From contig JAEMRP010000004.1 in assembly GCA_016463265.1 (NCBI GenBank), forward strand, positions 1-20,029: a DNA stretch of 20,029 nucleotides, in the 5' to 3' direction. This document shows positions 1-9,340 of the stretch, one piece after another. The notes beneath the pieces are model-generated. The model saw only the letters and a program-made list of their open reading frames with translations, ran no database searches and was not told the origin of the DNA. Made by a program: the position numbers and the translations under genes. Origin of the DNA: Microbacteriaceae bacterium (GTDB taxonomy: Bacteria; Actinomycetota; Actinomycetes; Actinomycetales; Microbacteriaceae). Positions within the stretch are counted from its first letter, which is position 1; every line of letters begins with the position of its first letter.

Positions 1-337
1 TGTCCGGCTTGTCAAGGTCGATGAGAACCTCACCATCGACGTCCTTGATCACCGTTCCGACGGGGACGGGGAGCGTCAACGATTCGCCCTTGTGCCCGCT
101 TCGGTGATCACCCATTCCGAACCCACCGTTCTCGCTCGAACGGTGAGGTCGATAGTGGAAGTCGAGAAGAGTCGTGACCTGGGGGTCTGACACGAGAACG
201 ATGTCGCCGCCGTTGCCGCCGTTGCCGCCGTCTGGTCCGGCGAGGGGCTTGAATTTTTCGCGCTTGACCGACACACAGCCGTTACCTCCGTGTCCGGCTT
301 TGAGGTGCACGGTTACCTCATCGATGAACGAGACCAC
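1..337 (-). CDS. obgE: GTPase Obg, N-terminal part (cut by window start)
   Basis: This is the first 112 codons of Obg, a ribosome-associated GTPase involved in large-subunit maturation and stress control. The visible part is the glycine-rich Obg fold: a start of the type [14 protein letters not shown], then [15 protein letters not shown] and a run of GGN repeats ([14 protein letters not shown]), which form the family's type-II helices. The GTPase domain lies outside the window. I place the start at the GTG at 337 because a perfect AGGAGG lies 6 nt upstream, and the protein then begins as Obg proteins do. An upstream GTG is out of frame. It follows rplU and rpmA on the same strand, the usual bacterial order, and is probably cotranscribed with them. 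Confidence 0.95.
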   Translation of the reverse strand, partial: MVSFIDEVTVHLKAGHGGNGCVSVKREKFKPLAGPDGGNGGNGGDIVLVSDPQVTTLLDFHYRPHRSSENGGFGMGDHRSGHKGESLTLPVPVGTVIKDVDGEVLIDLDKPD

Positions 338-370
338 GTGTCACCTCCTTTTCCTGCGAAAATACGACAA

Positions 371-388
371 GGCGGGCCGAAGCCCGCC
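371..388 (-). terminator. Hairpin with TTCG loop between rpmA and obgE
   Basis: A perfect 7-bp GC stem (GGCGGGC/GCCCGCC) closes a 4-nt loop that reads TTCG on the minus strand. It begins 16 nt after the rpmA stop and ends about 20 nt before the obgE ribosome binding site. The following bases (TTGTCGTATTTT) are only moderately T-rich, so it could be a partial terminator that lowers obgE relative to the ribosomal protein genes, or an mRNA-stabilising or processing hairpin. The structure is seen directly; its role is inferred. Confidence 0.55.
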
Positions 389-404
389 CCGCCGCGTGAA
401 AAAC

Positions 405-659
405 TTATGCGCTCTGAACGATGTTGATGACCTTGCGGCCACCCTTTGCACCGAACTGCACCGAACCAGCTACGAGAGCGAAGAGCGTGTCATCGCCACC
501 ACGGCCGACGCCGGCGCCGGGGTGGAAGTGGGTACCACGCTGGCGGACTATGATTTCTCCGGCCTTGACGACCTGACCACCGTAGCGCTTGACGCCAAGG
601 TACTGGGGGTTCGAGTCGCGTCCGTTACGAGTGGACGACGCTCCCTTTTTATGTGCCAT
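405..659 (-). CDS. rpmA: 50S ribosomal protein L27
   Basis: This 84-residue protein is L27 of the large ribosomal subunit, whose N-terminal tail reaches toward the peptidyl transferase centre. The sequence starts [20 protein letters not shown] and continues LGVKRYGGQ, with the family core [26 protein letters not shown]. Length is normal. It begins directly with MAHKKG and lacks the cleavable N-terminal extension found in Firmicutes L27. The ATG lies 18 nt after the rplU stop, with a GAGGGAGA purine stretch between them, so the two are almost certainly one transcript. The hairpin at 371-388 separates it from obgE. Confidence 0.98.
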   Translation of the reverse strand: MAHKKGASSTRNGRDSNPQYLGVKRYGGQVVKAGEIIVRQRGTHFHPGAGVGRGGDDTLFALVAGSVQFGAKGGRKVINIVQSA

Positions 660-677
660 GTCGCTTTTCTCCCTCGA

Positions 678-986
678 CTACTTGATGCTCGTAATTTTCA
701 CGCGGGTGAGGTCAGCGCGAAAGCCCTGACGCTTGTGGTACCCGGTTTTGTTCTTGAACTTGTGAATGACGATTTTGGGGCCGCGAAGATCTTCGAGAAC
801 CTGAGCGGTGACGGTCACCTTTGCGAGGGCCGCGGCGTTCGATTCGATCTTGTCACCGTCCACGAGAAGGACCGGAGCGAGTGAAATCGACCCCTTGTCG
901 TCGGCCTTGATGCGGTCGACAGTGAGGATGGTCCCAACCTCGACCTTTTCCTGTCGCCCTCCGGCGCGCACAATCGCGTAAACCAC
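678..986 (-). CDS. rplU: 50S ribosomal protein L21
   Basis: This is L21 of the large ribosomal subunit, 102 residues, the usual length. The start [18 protein letters not shown] and the C-terminal [17 protein letters not shown] are family hallmarks. I choose the GTG at 986: an AAAGGA element lies just upstream, and the resulting N-terminus matches L21. A longer reading from 1031 would add 15 residues that do not belong to the family. It sits between rne and rpmA; a promoter candidate is just after the rne stop (1048-1076), so the ribosomal genes may be made both by read-through from rne and from their own promoter. Confidence 0.97.
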   Translation of the reverse strand: MVYAIVRAGGRQEKVEVGTILTVDRIKADDKGSISLAPVLLVDGDKIESNAAALAKVTVTAQVLEDLRGPKIVIHKFKNKTGYHKRQGFRADLTRVKITSIK

Positions 987-1047
987 GGTGATGTCCTTTC
1001 GAAAACTCGGTGCGGACCTGAACGTTGGCATTGCGCACCAAGGGACA

Positions 1048-1076
1048 AGAATAGCCCAATCGTGTCATTCAGGCAA
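1048..1076 (-). promoter_or_regulatory. Candidate promoter for rplU-rpmA-obgE
   Basis: On the minus strand, TTGCCT (1076-1071) and TATTCT (1053-1048) are separated by 17 nt, each matching 4 of 6 consensus bases of a housekeeping sigma-70-type promoter. It lies a few bases beyond the rne stop and would give a leader of roughly 55 nt before rplU. A strong independent promoter is expected for ribosomal protein genes downstream of rne, but this assignment rests on pattern alone. Confidence 0.4.
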
Positions 1077-1082
1077 ATCCAG

Positions 1083-3173
1083 TTAGTTGGTCGAGGTCGA
1101 TTCGTCGGTAGAGGTGTCCGAGGTAGCTTTCTTCGTCGCACGACGCGGGCGTCGAGCAGTTCGCGCACCGGGTTCTGGTGCCTCCGGGAGCGCATCGAGA
1201 AGCGAATCGAGATTAGAAATCGGCTTTCCTCTTCGCGCGGCTGTCGCACCGTCGGCGCTGTCGTGGTGAACGGTTGCCGTGGCAATCGCGGCGAGCGCGC
1301 TACGAGCGCCATCCGTGATTTCGTGGGTGCCCGTTTGCCCCTGCTGTGGCTTGGGCTGAGTGCCCTGTTTTCCGCGACCACGGCGCGACGCACCGGGTTC
1401 GGGCGAACCTTCCACACGGGCCTTCCCGACGGGTTCGTGGTGAATGATCAATCCACGTCCAGCACAGACCTCACACGGTTCGCCGAATGTCTCGAGGAGC
1501 CCAAGGCCCAACTTCTTTCGCGTCATTTGGACAAGCCCGAGGCTTGTAATCTCAGCAACTTGGTGCTTGGTGCGGTCTCGGGAAAGACATTCGATGAGGC
1601 GTAGTTGAACCAAATCACGATTGCTTTCGAGCACCATGTCGATGAAGTCGATGACCACGATTCCGCCGATGTCTCGTAATCGGAGTTGGCGGACGATTTC
1701 CTCGGCCGATTCGAGGTTGTTTTTCGTGACGGTTTCTTCGAGATTTCCCCCCGAACCGATGAACTTGCCCGTGTTGACGTCGATTACCGTCATCGCCTCG
1801 GTGCGGTCGATGACAAGCGAACCACCCGACGGCAACCACACCTTGCGGTCAAGCGCCTTGACGATTTGCTCGTTGATGCGATACGTGTCGAACGGGTCGG
1901 TTCCATCGTTGTGGTCCACGATTCGTTCGATCAAATCTGGTGCAACCTGCGCGAGATAATCCGAGATGACGGCTTTCGCCTCGGCGCCGTGAATGACGAT
2001 GTTCTGGAAATCCTCGTTGAACACGTCGCGGATGATTTTGACGAGAAGGTCGGGTTCCGAGTGAAGCAGCACCGGGCCGTTGCCCTTCTCTGCCTTCTTC
2101 TGAATCGCATCCCACTGAGCGGTGAGTCGCTGGACATCGAGGGTCAATTGTTCCTCGGTTGCCCCTTCAGCGGCGGTGCGCACGATGACGCCCGCATCTT
2201 CCGGAAGGACCTCAGCAAGAATCTTCTTGAGGCGCGTGCGCTCGGAGTCGGGCAACTTACGCGAAATTCCGTTAATCGATCCGCTCGGAACATAGACGAC
2301 ATATCGTCCCGGCAGGCTGACCTGGCTGGTCAGTCGCGCGCCCTTGTGCCCGACCGGGTCTTTCGTGACCTGCACGAGGATCGGGTCTCCCGATTTCAAC
2401 GCCATCTCGATGCGCCGCGGCTGGTTGGCGTTTTCTTCGGTCGCTGCTGCGTCCCAGTCGACTTCGCCCGAGTACAGCACCGCGTTACGACCGCGGCCGA
2501 TGTCAACGAAAGCGGCCTCCATCGATGGCAGGACGTTCTGAACCTTGCCAATGTAGACGTTGCCAATGATGCTCGACTCGGTCGAACGCGCAACGTAGTG
2601 CTCGACCAGGACGTTGTCCTCGAGAACTCCTATCTGGATACGGCCGTCTTTGCTGCGAACGACCATTTTGCGGTCGACGCTTTCGCGTCGAGCCAGGAAT
2701 TCTGTTTCCGTGACAATCGGACGACGACGCCCGACGTCACGCGAATCCCGGCGACGCTGGCGCTTGGCTTCGATTCGCGTCGAACCGCGGATTCGCTGAG
2801 GCTCGGTGATCTGTTCCGGTTCGATGTACACACGTTCGACGCGTTCCGACCGTTCCACTCGGTTCCCACGCGTACGTCGACGGACCGACGGGCCCTCGTC
2901 GTCCATTGGACGACCCGATCGAATCGGGATGTACTCGGGTGCTGGCGGACGAAACACGAGTTGCATTGGGTTCTCGAGAACAATCGGCTCAAAAGCGGGT
3001 TTCGTCTCGGTCGGAATCTCCGTTTCGGCCGAGTGTGAATCCTCGGACACGTTAACAACCTCGACCGCGTCAACGCTAACCAGAGTTTCCGTGACAGGGG
3101 TTACGCGAGTTTCAGGGGCCGTGAACGGCGACGAGATGTACCCGTCCGAATCAAAATCTGTGTTTTTCACCAT
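1083..3173 (-). CDS. rne: Ribonuclease E/G
   Basis: This 696-residue endoribonuclease cuts single-stranded A/U-rich RNA in mRNA decay and rRNA/tRNA processing. An N-terminal extension of about 165 residues, first acidic and then Arg-rich (around 97-150), precedes the catalytic core, as in actinobacterial RNase E. The S1 RNA-binding domain starts near residue 170 (MVVRSKDGRIQIGVLEDN). The two magnesium-binding aspartates are D465 (VIDVNTGKF) and D509 (VIDFIDM). The zinc-link cysteines are C567 and C570 (CEVC). The tail is basic and Ser/Thr-rich and probably disordered. I choose the ATG at 3173 because GAGAGG lies 11 nt upstream; the frame stays open to 3233, so a start 20 codons earlier cannot be excluded. 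rplU-rpmA-obgE follow on the same strand. Confidence 0.95.
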   Translation of the reverse strand: MVKNTDFDSDGYISSPFTAPETRVTPVTETLVSVDAVEVVNVSEDSHSAETEIPTETKPAFEPIVLENPMQLVFRPPAPEYIPIRSGRPMDDEGPSVRRRTRGNRVERSERVERVYIEPEQITEPQRIRGSTRIEAKRQRRRDSRDVGRRRPIVTETEFLARRESVDRKMVVRSKDGRIQIGVLEDNVLVEHYVARSTESSIIGNVYIGKVQNVLPSMEAAFVDIGRGRNAVLYSGEVDWDAAATEENANQPRRIEMALKSGDPILVQVTKDPVGHKGARLTSQVSLPGRYVVYVPSGSINGISRKLPDSERTRLKKILAEVLPEDAGVIVRTAAEGATEEQLTLDVQRLTAQWDAIQKKAEKGNGPVLLHSEPDLLVKIIRDVFNEDFQNIVIHGAEAKAVISDYLAQVAPDLIERIVDHNDGTDPFDTYRINEQIVKALDRKVWLPSGGSLVIDRTEAMTVIDVNTGKFIGSGGNLEETVTKNNLESAEEIVRQLRLRDIGGIVVIDFIDMVLESNRDLVQLRLIECLSRDRTKHQVAEITSLGLVQMTRKKLGLGLLETFGEPCEVCAGRGLIIHHEPVGKARVEGSPEPGASRRGRGKQGTQPKPQQGQTGTHEITDGARSALAAIATATVHHDSADGATAARRGKPISNLDSLLDALPEAPEPGARTARRPRRATKKATSDTSTDESTSTN

Positions 3174-3193
3174 TTTCTGGTGCACCTCTCGGT

Positions 3194-3231
3194 GATTTCT
3201 TGCGAAATCGCATTCTGTGAAGCAGAGCTTC
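3194..3231 (-). promoter_or_regulatory. Two small hairpins upstream of rne
   Basis: Two perfect inverted repeats lie just upstream of the chosen rne start. On the minus strand they are GAAGC-TCT-GCTTC (3231-3219) and GATTTC-GCAA-GAAATC (3209-3194); the second has a GNRA-type loop and ends about 20 nt before the ATG. RNase E of Escherichia coli controls its own mRNA through structured leader elements, so a similar role is conceivable, but this is an analogy. If translation began at 3233, this stretch would be coding instead. The rest of 3174-3429 holds no gene I recognise. Confidence 0.35.
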
Positions 3232-3417
3232 AAATCTGTTGTGTGATCGCATCGAGTGACGCAATCCGCGCACTGTCACTACGCGCGGAACTGACTATCC
3301 GCTCAAATCTTTCGATTTCTAGCCCGGTATGTCCGGAAAAGTCCTGCGCGATACTCGCGCAACTCCCAGTATAGCCCGAACGCCGTGCCATCGACACGCC
3401 AACACGGTCGAATGGGC

Positions 3418-3423
3418 GATAAT
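3418..3423 (+). promoter_or_regulatory. -10 element of VKOR gene, leaderless geometry
   Basis: GATAAT matches 5 of 6 bases of the -10 consensus and ends 6 nt before the GTG at 3430, so transcription would begin at or next to the start codon. No good -35 hexamer is visible at 16-18 nt. The same spacing recurs before the GNAT, copC and hydrolase genes in this window. Confidence 0.45.
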
Positions 3424-3429
3424 GGAAGC

Positions 3430-4038
3430 GTGAACCCCACCTTCCGCGGCCGATTCGCGTTCGGCGCCTTCATCCTCGTCTTCGGGTTGATTTCGGTCTG
3501 GGCCGCGCTCACGCTCTCGACCGAGGGGTATTACCTACTCAAGGACGGCACGCAGCCCTCCTGCAACATCAACCCCTTCTTTAGCTGCGGGAACGTCATG
3601 CAATCCGACGAGGCGCGCGCGTTCTTTGGAGTCCCCAATTACTTTTGGGGACTAATCGGGTGGGGTGTCGTCTCGGCAACCGGAGCCGGAGTGCTCGCCG
3701 GTGCGACCTACGCCCGCTGGTACTGGCGCGCGTTTGCCGTCGGAATGTTCGTGGCCTGGTTCTTCTTGATGTGGTTGTTCTTCGCCGCCGTCTACGACAT
3801 CGGCTTCCTCTGCCTCTACTGCATGATCACGTGGACGACGCAGTCGATCATGTTGTGGATCGTGCTGCCCTGGCTTCTGCGCGAGAAACTTCTGTTTGAC
3901 AGCGAGAAACTGTCACGCATTGGTGCGGCGATTCTTCCGTTCTCGTGGTTGCTGGCCGTCGTGAACATTGCGGGAATCGGTCTCGCGATAATCGCACAGT
4001 TCCCGCTGCTTGTCCCAATGCTCCTCAGCGGGTACTAG
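3430..4038 (+). CDS. Vitamin K epoxide reductase (VKOR) family membrane protein
   Basis: This is a 202-residue integral membrane oxidoreductase. Bacterial VKOR proteins use a quinone to reoxidise a DsbA-like partner and so drive disulfide formation outside the membrane. The two key cysteine pairs are present: loop Cys C45 and C53 (CNINPFFSC), and the active-site CXXC C128-L-Y-C131 before the last part of the bundle. The family signature FFGVPNYFWGL follows the loop pair. At least four hydrophobic helices are visible, with a further one near the C-terminus. I choose the GTG at 3430 because a GATAAT lies 6 nt upstream and the protein then starts VNPTFRGRFAF just before the first helix; in-frame starts at 3385 (GTG) and 3412 (ATG) are possible but lack a clear ribosome binding site. 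No thioredoxin-like partner domain is fused. Its stop overlaps the ndk stop. Confidence 0.9.
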   Translation: MNPTFRGRFAFGAFILVFGLISVWAALTLSTEGYYLLKDGTQPSCNINPFFSCGNVMQSDEARAFFGVPNYFWGLIGWGVVSATGAGVLAGATYARWYWRAFAVGMFVAWFFLMWLFFAAVYDIGFLCLYCMITWTTQSIMLWIVLPWLLREKLLFDSEKLSRIGAAILPFSWLLAVVNIAGIGLAIIAQFPLLVPMLLSGY

Positions 4039-4451
4039 AACCAGAGCGCCAGTTCTCGCGCGGCCGACTCGGGCGAGTCACTCCCGTGCACGAGGTTCTT
4101 CTGGACCTTGAGTCCCCAGTCACGGGCGAGGTCGCCACGAATCGAGCCCGGAGCGGCGAGCGTCGGGTCGGTGGCTCCGGCCACTGCACGGAAGCCCTCG
4201 ATCACACGATGTCCGCGAACTTTTGCCGCGACGACGGGTCCGCTCGACATGAACTCGACGAGAGGTTCGAAGAACGGCTTACCCTCGTGCTCTTCGTAGT
4301 GCGCAGTCAACAGAGCACGATCGGGCGTGAGCATGCGCAGATCGACAATTTCGTAACCCTTCGCCTCGATGCGGCGCAGGATCTCTCCGACGAGGTTGCG
4401 TTCGGTTCCGTCCGGCTTGATGAGGACGAGCGTGTCCTGAAGTTCGGTCAT
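4035..4451 (-). CDS. ndk: Nucleoside diphosphate kinase
   Basis: This 138-residue enzyme moves the gamma phosphate of a nucleoside triphosphate to other nucleoside diphosphates through a phosphohistidine. The catalytic histidine is H122 in NLVHGSDS. Other family signatures are the N-terminal TLVLIKPDG, the EHEGKPFFEPLVEFMSSGP segment, and GSIRGDLA in place of the more usual GTIRGD. Length is normal. The start ATGA overlaps the stop of the DUF4233 gene, so it is the last gene of the ileS-folC-DUF4233-ndk run and probably translationally coupled. Its stop shares the palindrome CTAG with the stop of the convergent VKOR gene, leaving no space for a terminator between them. Confidence 0.98.
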   Translation of the reverse strand: MTELQDTLVLIKPDGTERNLVGEILRRIEAKGYEIVDLRMLTPDRALLTAHYEEHEGKPFFEPLVEFMSSGPVVAAKVRGHRVIEGFRAVAGATDPTLAAPGSIRGDLARDWGLKVQKNLVHGSDSPESAARELALWF

Positions 4452-4792
4452 TGCTGTTCCTTTCGACGGTCAAGTTGTTGTCCCTTGACGAGGCAATAGG
4501 TGAAAAAGATGATGCAGACGAGCCAGGCTAGGCCCCACATCGGTTCGGTAACCACGGGCAGAGCCAGAAGCGCTTGTGATGCGTACACGATTGGGTGGAG
4601 TCCACGGCGAAGTGTTGCTTGGGCAAGCGCAAGCATTGCGACGAGCACGATGGCGCTGACGAGAACCTCGAGCCACTGCTGCTTGTGAAGTCCGGCCATC
4701 GCGATAGCCCCGAACAGAATGGTGGCCATCTCGACCCCAAACGCGACGCTCAGCAGCGATTCGGTTGCGCTGCGTTGACGTCGTTCGCTCAT
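4448..4792 (-). CDS. DUF4233 family membrane protein
   Basis: This 114-residue protein has no known biochemical function that I can name. Four hydrophobic segments are visible at about 12-36, 40-61, 66-83 and 84-107, with a charged N-terminus ([12 protein letters not shown]) and a charged C-terminus (KGQQLDRRKEQQ). The length, layout and place between folC and ndk fit the DUF4233 family of Actinomycetota. Its ATGA start overlaps the folC stop, and its own stop overlaps the ndk start, so its expression is tied to folate and nucleotide genes. A link to folate or nucleotide transport is only a guess from context. Confidence 0.8.
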   Translation of the reverse strand: MSERRQRSATESLLSVAFGVEMATILFGAIAMAGLHKQQWLEVLVSAIVLVAMLALAQATLRRGLHPIVYASQALLALPVVTEPMWGLAWLVCIIFFTYCLVKGQQLDRRKEQQ

Positions 4793-6129
4793 GTCCAGTT
4801 CTCCGTTCGGGCGAGGGTGATGGCGTCACCCACGAGGGTGATACTTCCTGTGACCATAATCGCATCTGACGGGCCGCACATCGACGAGGCCGTCTCGAGC
4901 GCCGCCGAGAGTGTCGGTTCGGCGCTGACACGATCGGCACCGACCACGGCCGCGACAATGTCAGACAGGTCGTCCGCTTGCATCGCGCGGTCTGAGCCGG
5001 ACTGCGTGCAAATGAAACCCGCGACCACGGGATCGAGCGCTTCGATGATGCCGCGGGCATCTTTGTCATCCAGGACCCCGATCACACACCACATCCTGTC
5101 AAACGGGAGGACATCGCGAATCGCGGCGGCGAGCGCGGCTGCTCCGTGCGGATTGTGAGCCGCGTCGACGATTATCGGCGGATTCGCGGCAAGGTATTGC
5201 AATCGACCAGGGCTCGTGACATTACCGAGCGCGATGCTGAGGATGTCGTCGGGGATAGGTCGCGAGCCGTTTCCGAACAGCGATTCCACCGCGGCGATTG
5301 CCAGCGTCGCGTTGAGTGATTGGTGGCGCCCGTGCAACGTGACCGGAACGTCGCGATATGCCGCGGCACGGCCGCGAATCTGCATCACTTGACCACCAAC
5401 GGCCGAGACGCTCGACACCAATTCGAATGCGTCGCCCTCGGCGAAGAGCTCACCTTCCATCATCTGTGCGGCCACGACAATCTCTGCCATCGCATCGGGC
5501 TCTTGCGCAGCGGTGACCACGATGCTATTCGGTTTGATGATTCCGGCTTTGGTCCGGGCAATTTCGGTGACGGTGTTCCCCAAGAATTCCGCATGGTCGA
5601 TTCCAATGGGCGTAAAGACCGCAACATCGGCATCGGCGACGTTCGTGGAATCCCACGCACCACCCATTCCGACTTCGAGGATGGCGACGTCGACCGGTGC
5701 GTCGGCAAAGGCCGCGAGCGTAAGAATCGTGAGCGTTTCGAAATACGTCAGCGGAACCTCCCCCTTGTCAATGAGGTCTTCGTCGACCATGTTGATATAG
5801 GGCTCGACGTCGCGCCAGTTCTCGACAAACTTTTCGTCGCTGATAGGTTCACCGTCAATCATGATGCGTTCCGTGACGAATCGCAGGTGGGGGCTCGTCA
5901 TGAGCCCCGTGCGAAGGCCGTGCGCGCGGCACAGGGCTTCGATCATGCGCGAGGTCGATGTCTTGCCGTTGGTTCCCGTGACGTGGACGATTGAATACGA
6001 CTGCTGCGGATTGCCCAGATATTCGACGGCTTTTCGAGTGGCGTGCAACCGCGGCTGAGGCGCACGCTCTCCGATTCGCGCGACGAGAGACTCGAAGATT
6101 GTGGCGACCTCGGCGCGGAAGTCGGTCAC
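4789..6129 (-). CDS. folC: Folylpolyglutamate synthase / dihydrofolate synthase
   Basis: This 446-residue Mur-ligase-like enzyme adds glutamate to folates, and probably also makes dihydrofolate from dihydropteroate. The ATP-binding loop is at about 49-58 ([10 protein letters not shown]), followed by TSPHL, the [11 protein letters not shown] motif and, in the C-terminal domain, the DAAHNPHG motif typical of FolC. Length is normal for the family. The start is GTG at 6129, overlapping the ileS stop by 4 nt (GTGA), so translation is probably coupled to ileS. Whether it carries both activities cannot be told from sequence alone. Confidence 0.96.
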   Translation of the reverse strand: MTDFRAEVATIFESLVARIGERAPQPRLHATRKAVEYLGNPQQSYSIVHVTGTNGKTSTSRMIEALCRAHGLRTGLMTSPHLRFVTERIMIDGEPISDEKFVENWRDVEPYINMVDEDLIDKGEVPLTYFETLTILTLAAFADAPVDVAILEVGMGGAWDSTNVADADVAVFTPIGIDHAEFLGNTVTEIARTKAGIIKPNSIVVTAAQEPDAMAEIVVAAQMMEGELFAEGDAFELVSSVSAVGGQVMQIRGRAAAYRDVPVTLHGRHQSLNATLAIAAVESLFGNGSRPIPDDILSIALGNVTSPGRLQYLAANPPIIVDAAHNPHGAAALAAAIRDVLPFDRMWCVIGVLDDKDARGIIEALDPVVAGFICTQSGSDRAMQADDLSDIVAAVVGADRVSAEPTLSAALETASSMCGPSDAIMVTGSITLVGDAITLARTENWT

Positions 6130-9100
6130 GCCTTGTCCACGCTGACACGAATACGGGCGCCCTCGCCGACCTCGGTGGTTCCCGAGGTGCCGTCGATGAA
6201 ATCGAGTTCCGTCGCGAGGGTCTCGCCTGAAATCAGGTCTTGATGAGCGCGCATCGCGATGATGGTGACGGCATCGCTTTCGATTTCGAGGCGAATGCGG
6301 TCACTGATGTCAAGGCCTGCATCTTTGCGAGCCTGCTGTACAGCACGAACGACATCGCGCGCGAGTCCCTCGGCGGCCAGTTCCGGGGTCACGACGGTGT
6401 CGAGCACGACGAATCCCCCGCTAGGCAGGAATGCGACAGCTACCGCTTCGTCGGCAACGTCGAGGACAAGGTCGTATTCGCCCGCCTCGAGCGCGATGCC
6501 ACCAGCCGTGACGACATCACCGACGACGGACCAGTCCCCCGCCTTCGTCGCGGCGATGACCTGCTGAACCTGTCCGCCAATCCGGGGTCCGAGGGTCCGT
6601 GAGTTGACGGACAAGCGCCGAGTGATTCCGTATTCGCCGATCGATTCTTCGCGGAGTTCGACGGCGGTCACCGCCTTGACGTTCAATTCATCACGAAGGA
6701 TTTCGGTGAAGCCGGCAACCGTCGCGGCATCGGGTATGACAACCGTCAGCGCCGCTAGAGGCAGCCGAACCCGAAGCGCCTTGGCCTTTCGCAACGCCAG
6801 ACCACTCGACGCAACTTCGCGAACTCGGTCCATCGCCTCGACCAACGCGTGGTCCGCGGGAAACTCTGCAGGGTCCGGCCAATCCGTGAGGTGAACGCTC
6901 TCTCCGCCGGTCAGTCCCCGCCAGACCTCTTCGGTCACAAGCGGCGCGAGCGGCGCAGCGATTCGACACACCGTTTCGAGGACGGTGTAGAGCGTGTCGA
7001 CCGCATCGCGATCGTCGCCATCCCAGAAGCGATCGCGCGATCGACGGACGTACCAATTGGTCAGCACGTCGGCGAAGTCGCGAATCGACGAGGCCGCCAT
7101 CGGACTGTCCAGGGCGTCGAGGTCGGTCGTGACCTGCTCGATGAGTTCGCGGGTCTTAGCCAACAAATATCGATCGAGAACGTGGGTCGAGTCCGTTCGA
7201 CGAACGGCATCAACGTCGCCCGCATACAGCGTGAAGAAATAGTAAGTGCTCCAAAGCGGCAATAGGAACTGACGAACCGATTCGCGGATGCCCTCTTCGG
7301 TGACGACGAGGTTTCCACCGCGAATGACGCTGGACGACATGAGGAACCAGCGCATCGCGTCGGCCCCGTCGCGTTCGAACACTTCGGACACGTCCGGGTA
7401 GTTGCGCAGTGATTTCGACATCTTCTGTCCGTCGTTGCCCAAAACAATCCCGTGGCTGATGACGTTGGTGAACGCCGGGCGATCAAACAGCGCTGTGGAC
7501 AGAACGTGGAGCGTGTAGAACCAGCCGCGCGTCTGACCGATGTACTCGACGATGAAGTCGGCGGGGTTGTGTGTATCGAACCATTCGCTGTTCTCGAACG
7601 GATAGTGAACCTGGGCAAACGGCATCGAACCCGAGTCGAACCACACGTCGAGCACGTCGGTGATGCGGCGCATCGTCGACTTGCCCGTCGGGTCGTCGGG
7701 GTTCGGGCGCGTCAATTCGTCGATCGCGGGGCGGTGCAGGTCTGTCGGGCGGGCACCGAAGTCGGCCTCGAGTTCGTCGAGCGATCCGTACACATCAATT
7801 CGCGGGTACTCCGGGTCGTCGCTCTTCCACACCGGAATCGGGCTCCCCCAATAGCGATTGCGAGAAATTGACCAGTCGCGAGCGCCGCTGACCCACTTTC
7901 CGAATTGTCCGTCTTTAACGTTGTCGGGAACCCAGTTGATTTGTTGGTTGAGTTCGCCCATGCGGTCGCGGAACTCGGGCACGCGAATGAACCATGACGA
8001 GACGGCCTTGTAGATGAGCGGGTTGCGACATCGCCAGCAGTGCGGGTACGAGTGGTCGTACGACTTTTGTTGCATCAGACGGCCGTCTGCCTTGAGCTTT
8101 TGAGTCAGTGGTTTGTTCGCGTCGAACACGTGGAGTCCCGCGACATCGGTCACCTCGGGCAAGAATTTCCCCGAATCGTCGACAGAGACGATGACCGGGA
8201 TTCCGGCCGCGGCGCAGATGATCTGGTCGTCTTCACCGTAGGCGGGTGCTTGGTGGACAATTCCGGTGCCCTCACCGGTCGCGACGTAGTCGGCAACGAG
8301 GATCTGCCACGCGTTGTCCATGCCCTCGGCGTCCGCGTAGTAATCCCACAGACGCGTATAGGTGATTCCACTGAGGTCAGACCCCACAAAAGTTGCCGTC
8401 ACGGCGGCGTTCGCCGCTGCCGCATCGTCGTAACCCAGTTCTGTCGCGTATGCGCCGACGGTGTCGGTGGCCAAGAGGAAACTTTCGCCGGTTGCGGCCG
8501 CGCCGTTCGGTCCGGCGGGGATTACGGAATACCCGATGGTCGGACCAACCGCGAGCGCCGCATTGGTCGGCAGTGTCCACGGTGTTGTCGTCCAGGCGAG
8601 TGCAGAAACACCGACGAGGCCGAGTGCCTCAGCCTGTGAGCCGGTCAACGGGAAGGTGACAGTGACGGATTGGTCTTGGCGCGATTTGTAGACGTCGTCA
8701 TCCATTCGCAGTTCGTGATTCGACAACGGGGTTTGGTCTCGCCAACAGTAAGGCAGTACGCGGTACCCCTCGTATGCCAGTCCCTTGTCGTGCAATTGCT
8801 TGAACGCCCAGATGACGCTCTCCATGAACGTGATGTCGAGTGTCTTGTAGTCGTTTTCGAAGTCCACCCAGCGTGCCTGGCGCGTGACGTACTCTTCCCA
8901 CTCCTTGGTGTATTTGAGCACAGATTCTTTCGCAACCGCGTTGAAGGCGGCAAGGCCCATCTCTTCGATCTGTGACTTGTCGGTGATTCCGAGCTGGCGT
9001 TCAGCCTCAAGTTCGGCGGGCAGCCCGTGGGTGTCCCACCCGAACCGGCGGTGAACCTGCTTGCCGCGCATCGTCTGGTAGCGCGGGAAAAGGTCTTTGG

Positions 9101-9311
9101 CGTACCCGGTTAGAAGGTGACCGTAGTGCGGCAGTCCGTTAGCGAACGGCGGGCCGTCATAGAACACCCACTCGTCACAGCCCTCGCGGTTCGAAATCGA
9201 CTTGCGGAACGTGTCATTGGTCGCCCAGTACGCAAGAACTTCGTGTTCGATCGCGGGGAATGACGGGGACGGCTGAACACCGGTCGTCTCGCGGTGGCGG
9301 GGGTAGTTCAT
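6126..9311 (-). CDS. ileS: Isoleucine--tRNA ligase
   Basis: This 1061-residue class I synthetase charges tRNA-Ile and edits mischarged valine. The HIGH-type motif is HYGH at 62-65, in [17 protein letters not shown]. The KMSKS signature ([13 protein letters not shown]) is near residue 630. The long insertion between them is the editing domain ([14 protein letters not shown]). An anticodon-binding domain and a long C-terminal domain follow, and the size and domain order resemble the larger, eukaryote-like IleRS type, which in some bacteria is associated with mupirocin resistance; I infer the type from length and have not aligned it. I choose ATG at 9311 over a TTG three codons upstream because a TAGAAT lies 8 nt before it. 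It heads the folC-DUF4233-ndk run and is divergent from tspO. Confidence 0.97.
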   Translation of the reverse strand: MNYPRHRETTGVQPSPSFPAIEHEVLAYWATNDTFRKSISNREGCDEWVFYDGPPFANGLPHYGHLLTGYAKDLFPRYQTMRGKQVHRRFGWDTHGLPAELEAERQLGITDKSQIEEMGLAAFNAVAKESVLKYTKEWEEYVTRQARWVDFENDYKTLDITFMESVIWAFKQLHDKGLAYEGYRVLPYCWRDQTPLSNHELRMDDDVYKSRQDQSVTVTFPLTGSQAEALGLVGVSALAWTTTPWTLPTNAALAVGPTIGYSVIPAGPNGAAATGESFLLATDTVGAYATELGYDDAAAANAAVTATFVGSDLSGITYTRLWDYYADAEGMDNAWQILVADYVATGEGTGIVHQAPAYGEDDQIICAAAGIPVIVSVDDSGKFLPEVTDVAGLHVFDANKPLTQKLKADGRLMQQKSYDHSYPHCWRCRNPLIYKAVSSWFIRVPEFRDRMGELNQQINWVPDNVKDGQFGKWVSGARDWSISRNRYWGSPIPVWKSDDPEYPRIDVYGSLDELEADFGARPTDLHRPAIDELTRPNPDDPTGKSTMRRITDVLDVWFDSGSMPFAQVHYPFENSEWFDTHNPADFIVEYIGQTRGWFYTLHVLSTALFDRPAFTNVISHGIVLGNDGQKMSKSLRNYPDVSEVFERDGADAMRWFLMSSSVIRGGNLVVTEEGIRESVRQFLLPLWSTYYFFTLYAGDVDAVRRTDSTHVLDRYLLAKTRELIEQVTTDLDALDSPMAASSIRDFADVLTNWYVRRSRDRFWDGDDRDAVDTLYTVLETVCRIAAPLAPLVTEEVWRGLTGGESVHLTDWPDPAEFPADHALVEAMDRVREVASSGLALRKAKALRVRLPLAALTVVIPDAATVAGFTEILRDELNVKAVTAVELREESIGEYGITRRLSVNSRTLGPRIGGQVQQVIAATKAGDWSVVGDVVTAGGIALEAGEYDLVLDVADEAVAVAFLPSGGFVVLDTVVTPELAAEGLARDVVRAVQQARKDAGLDISDRIRLEIESDAVTIIAMRAHQDLISGETLATELDFIDGTSGTTEVGEGARIRVSVDKA

Positions 9312-9319
9312 GGGTCTCA

Positions 9320-9325
9320 ATTCTA
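9320..9325 (-). promoter_or_regulatory. -10 element of ileS operon
   Basis: TAGAAT on the minus strand ends 8 nt before the ileS ATG, predicting a leader of only one or two bases. No clear ribosome binding site lies between, which supports a nearly leaderless mRNA. I see no convincing -35 hexamer. Confidence 0.38.
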
Positions 9326-9340
9326 CGTGTGACGCAGGGG

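Noticed and set aside
987..1031. Longer start for L21
   Set aside because: The extra N-terminal residues are absent from the family, and a ribosome binding site precedes the GTG at 986.
1686..3038. 450-codon open frame antisense to rne
   Set aside because: It lies wholly opposite the well-supported RNase E/G gene, has no recognisable domain, and is Arg/Asp/Val-rich as expected from reading the complement of a high-GC gene.
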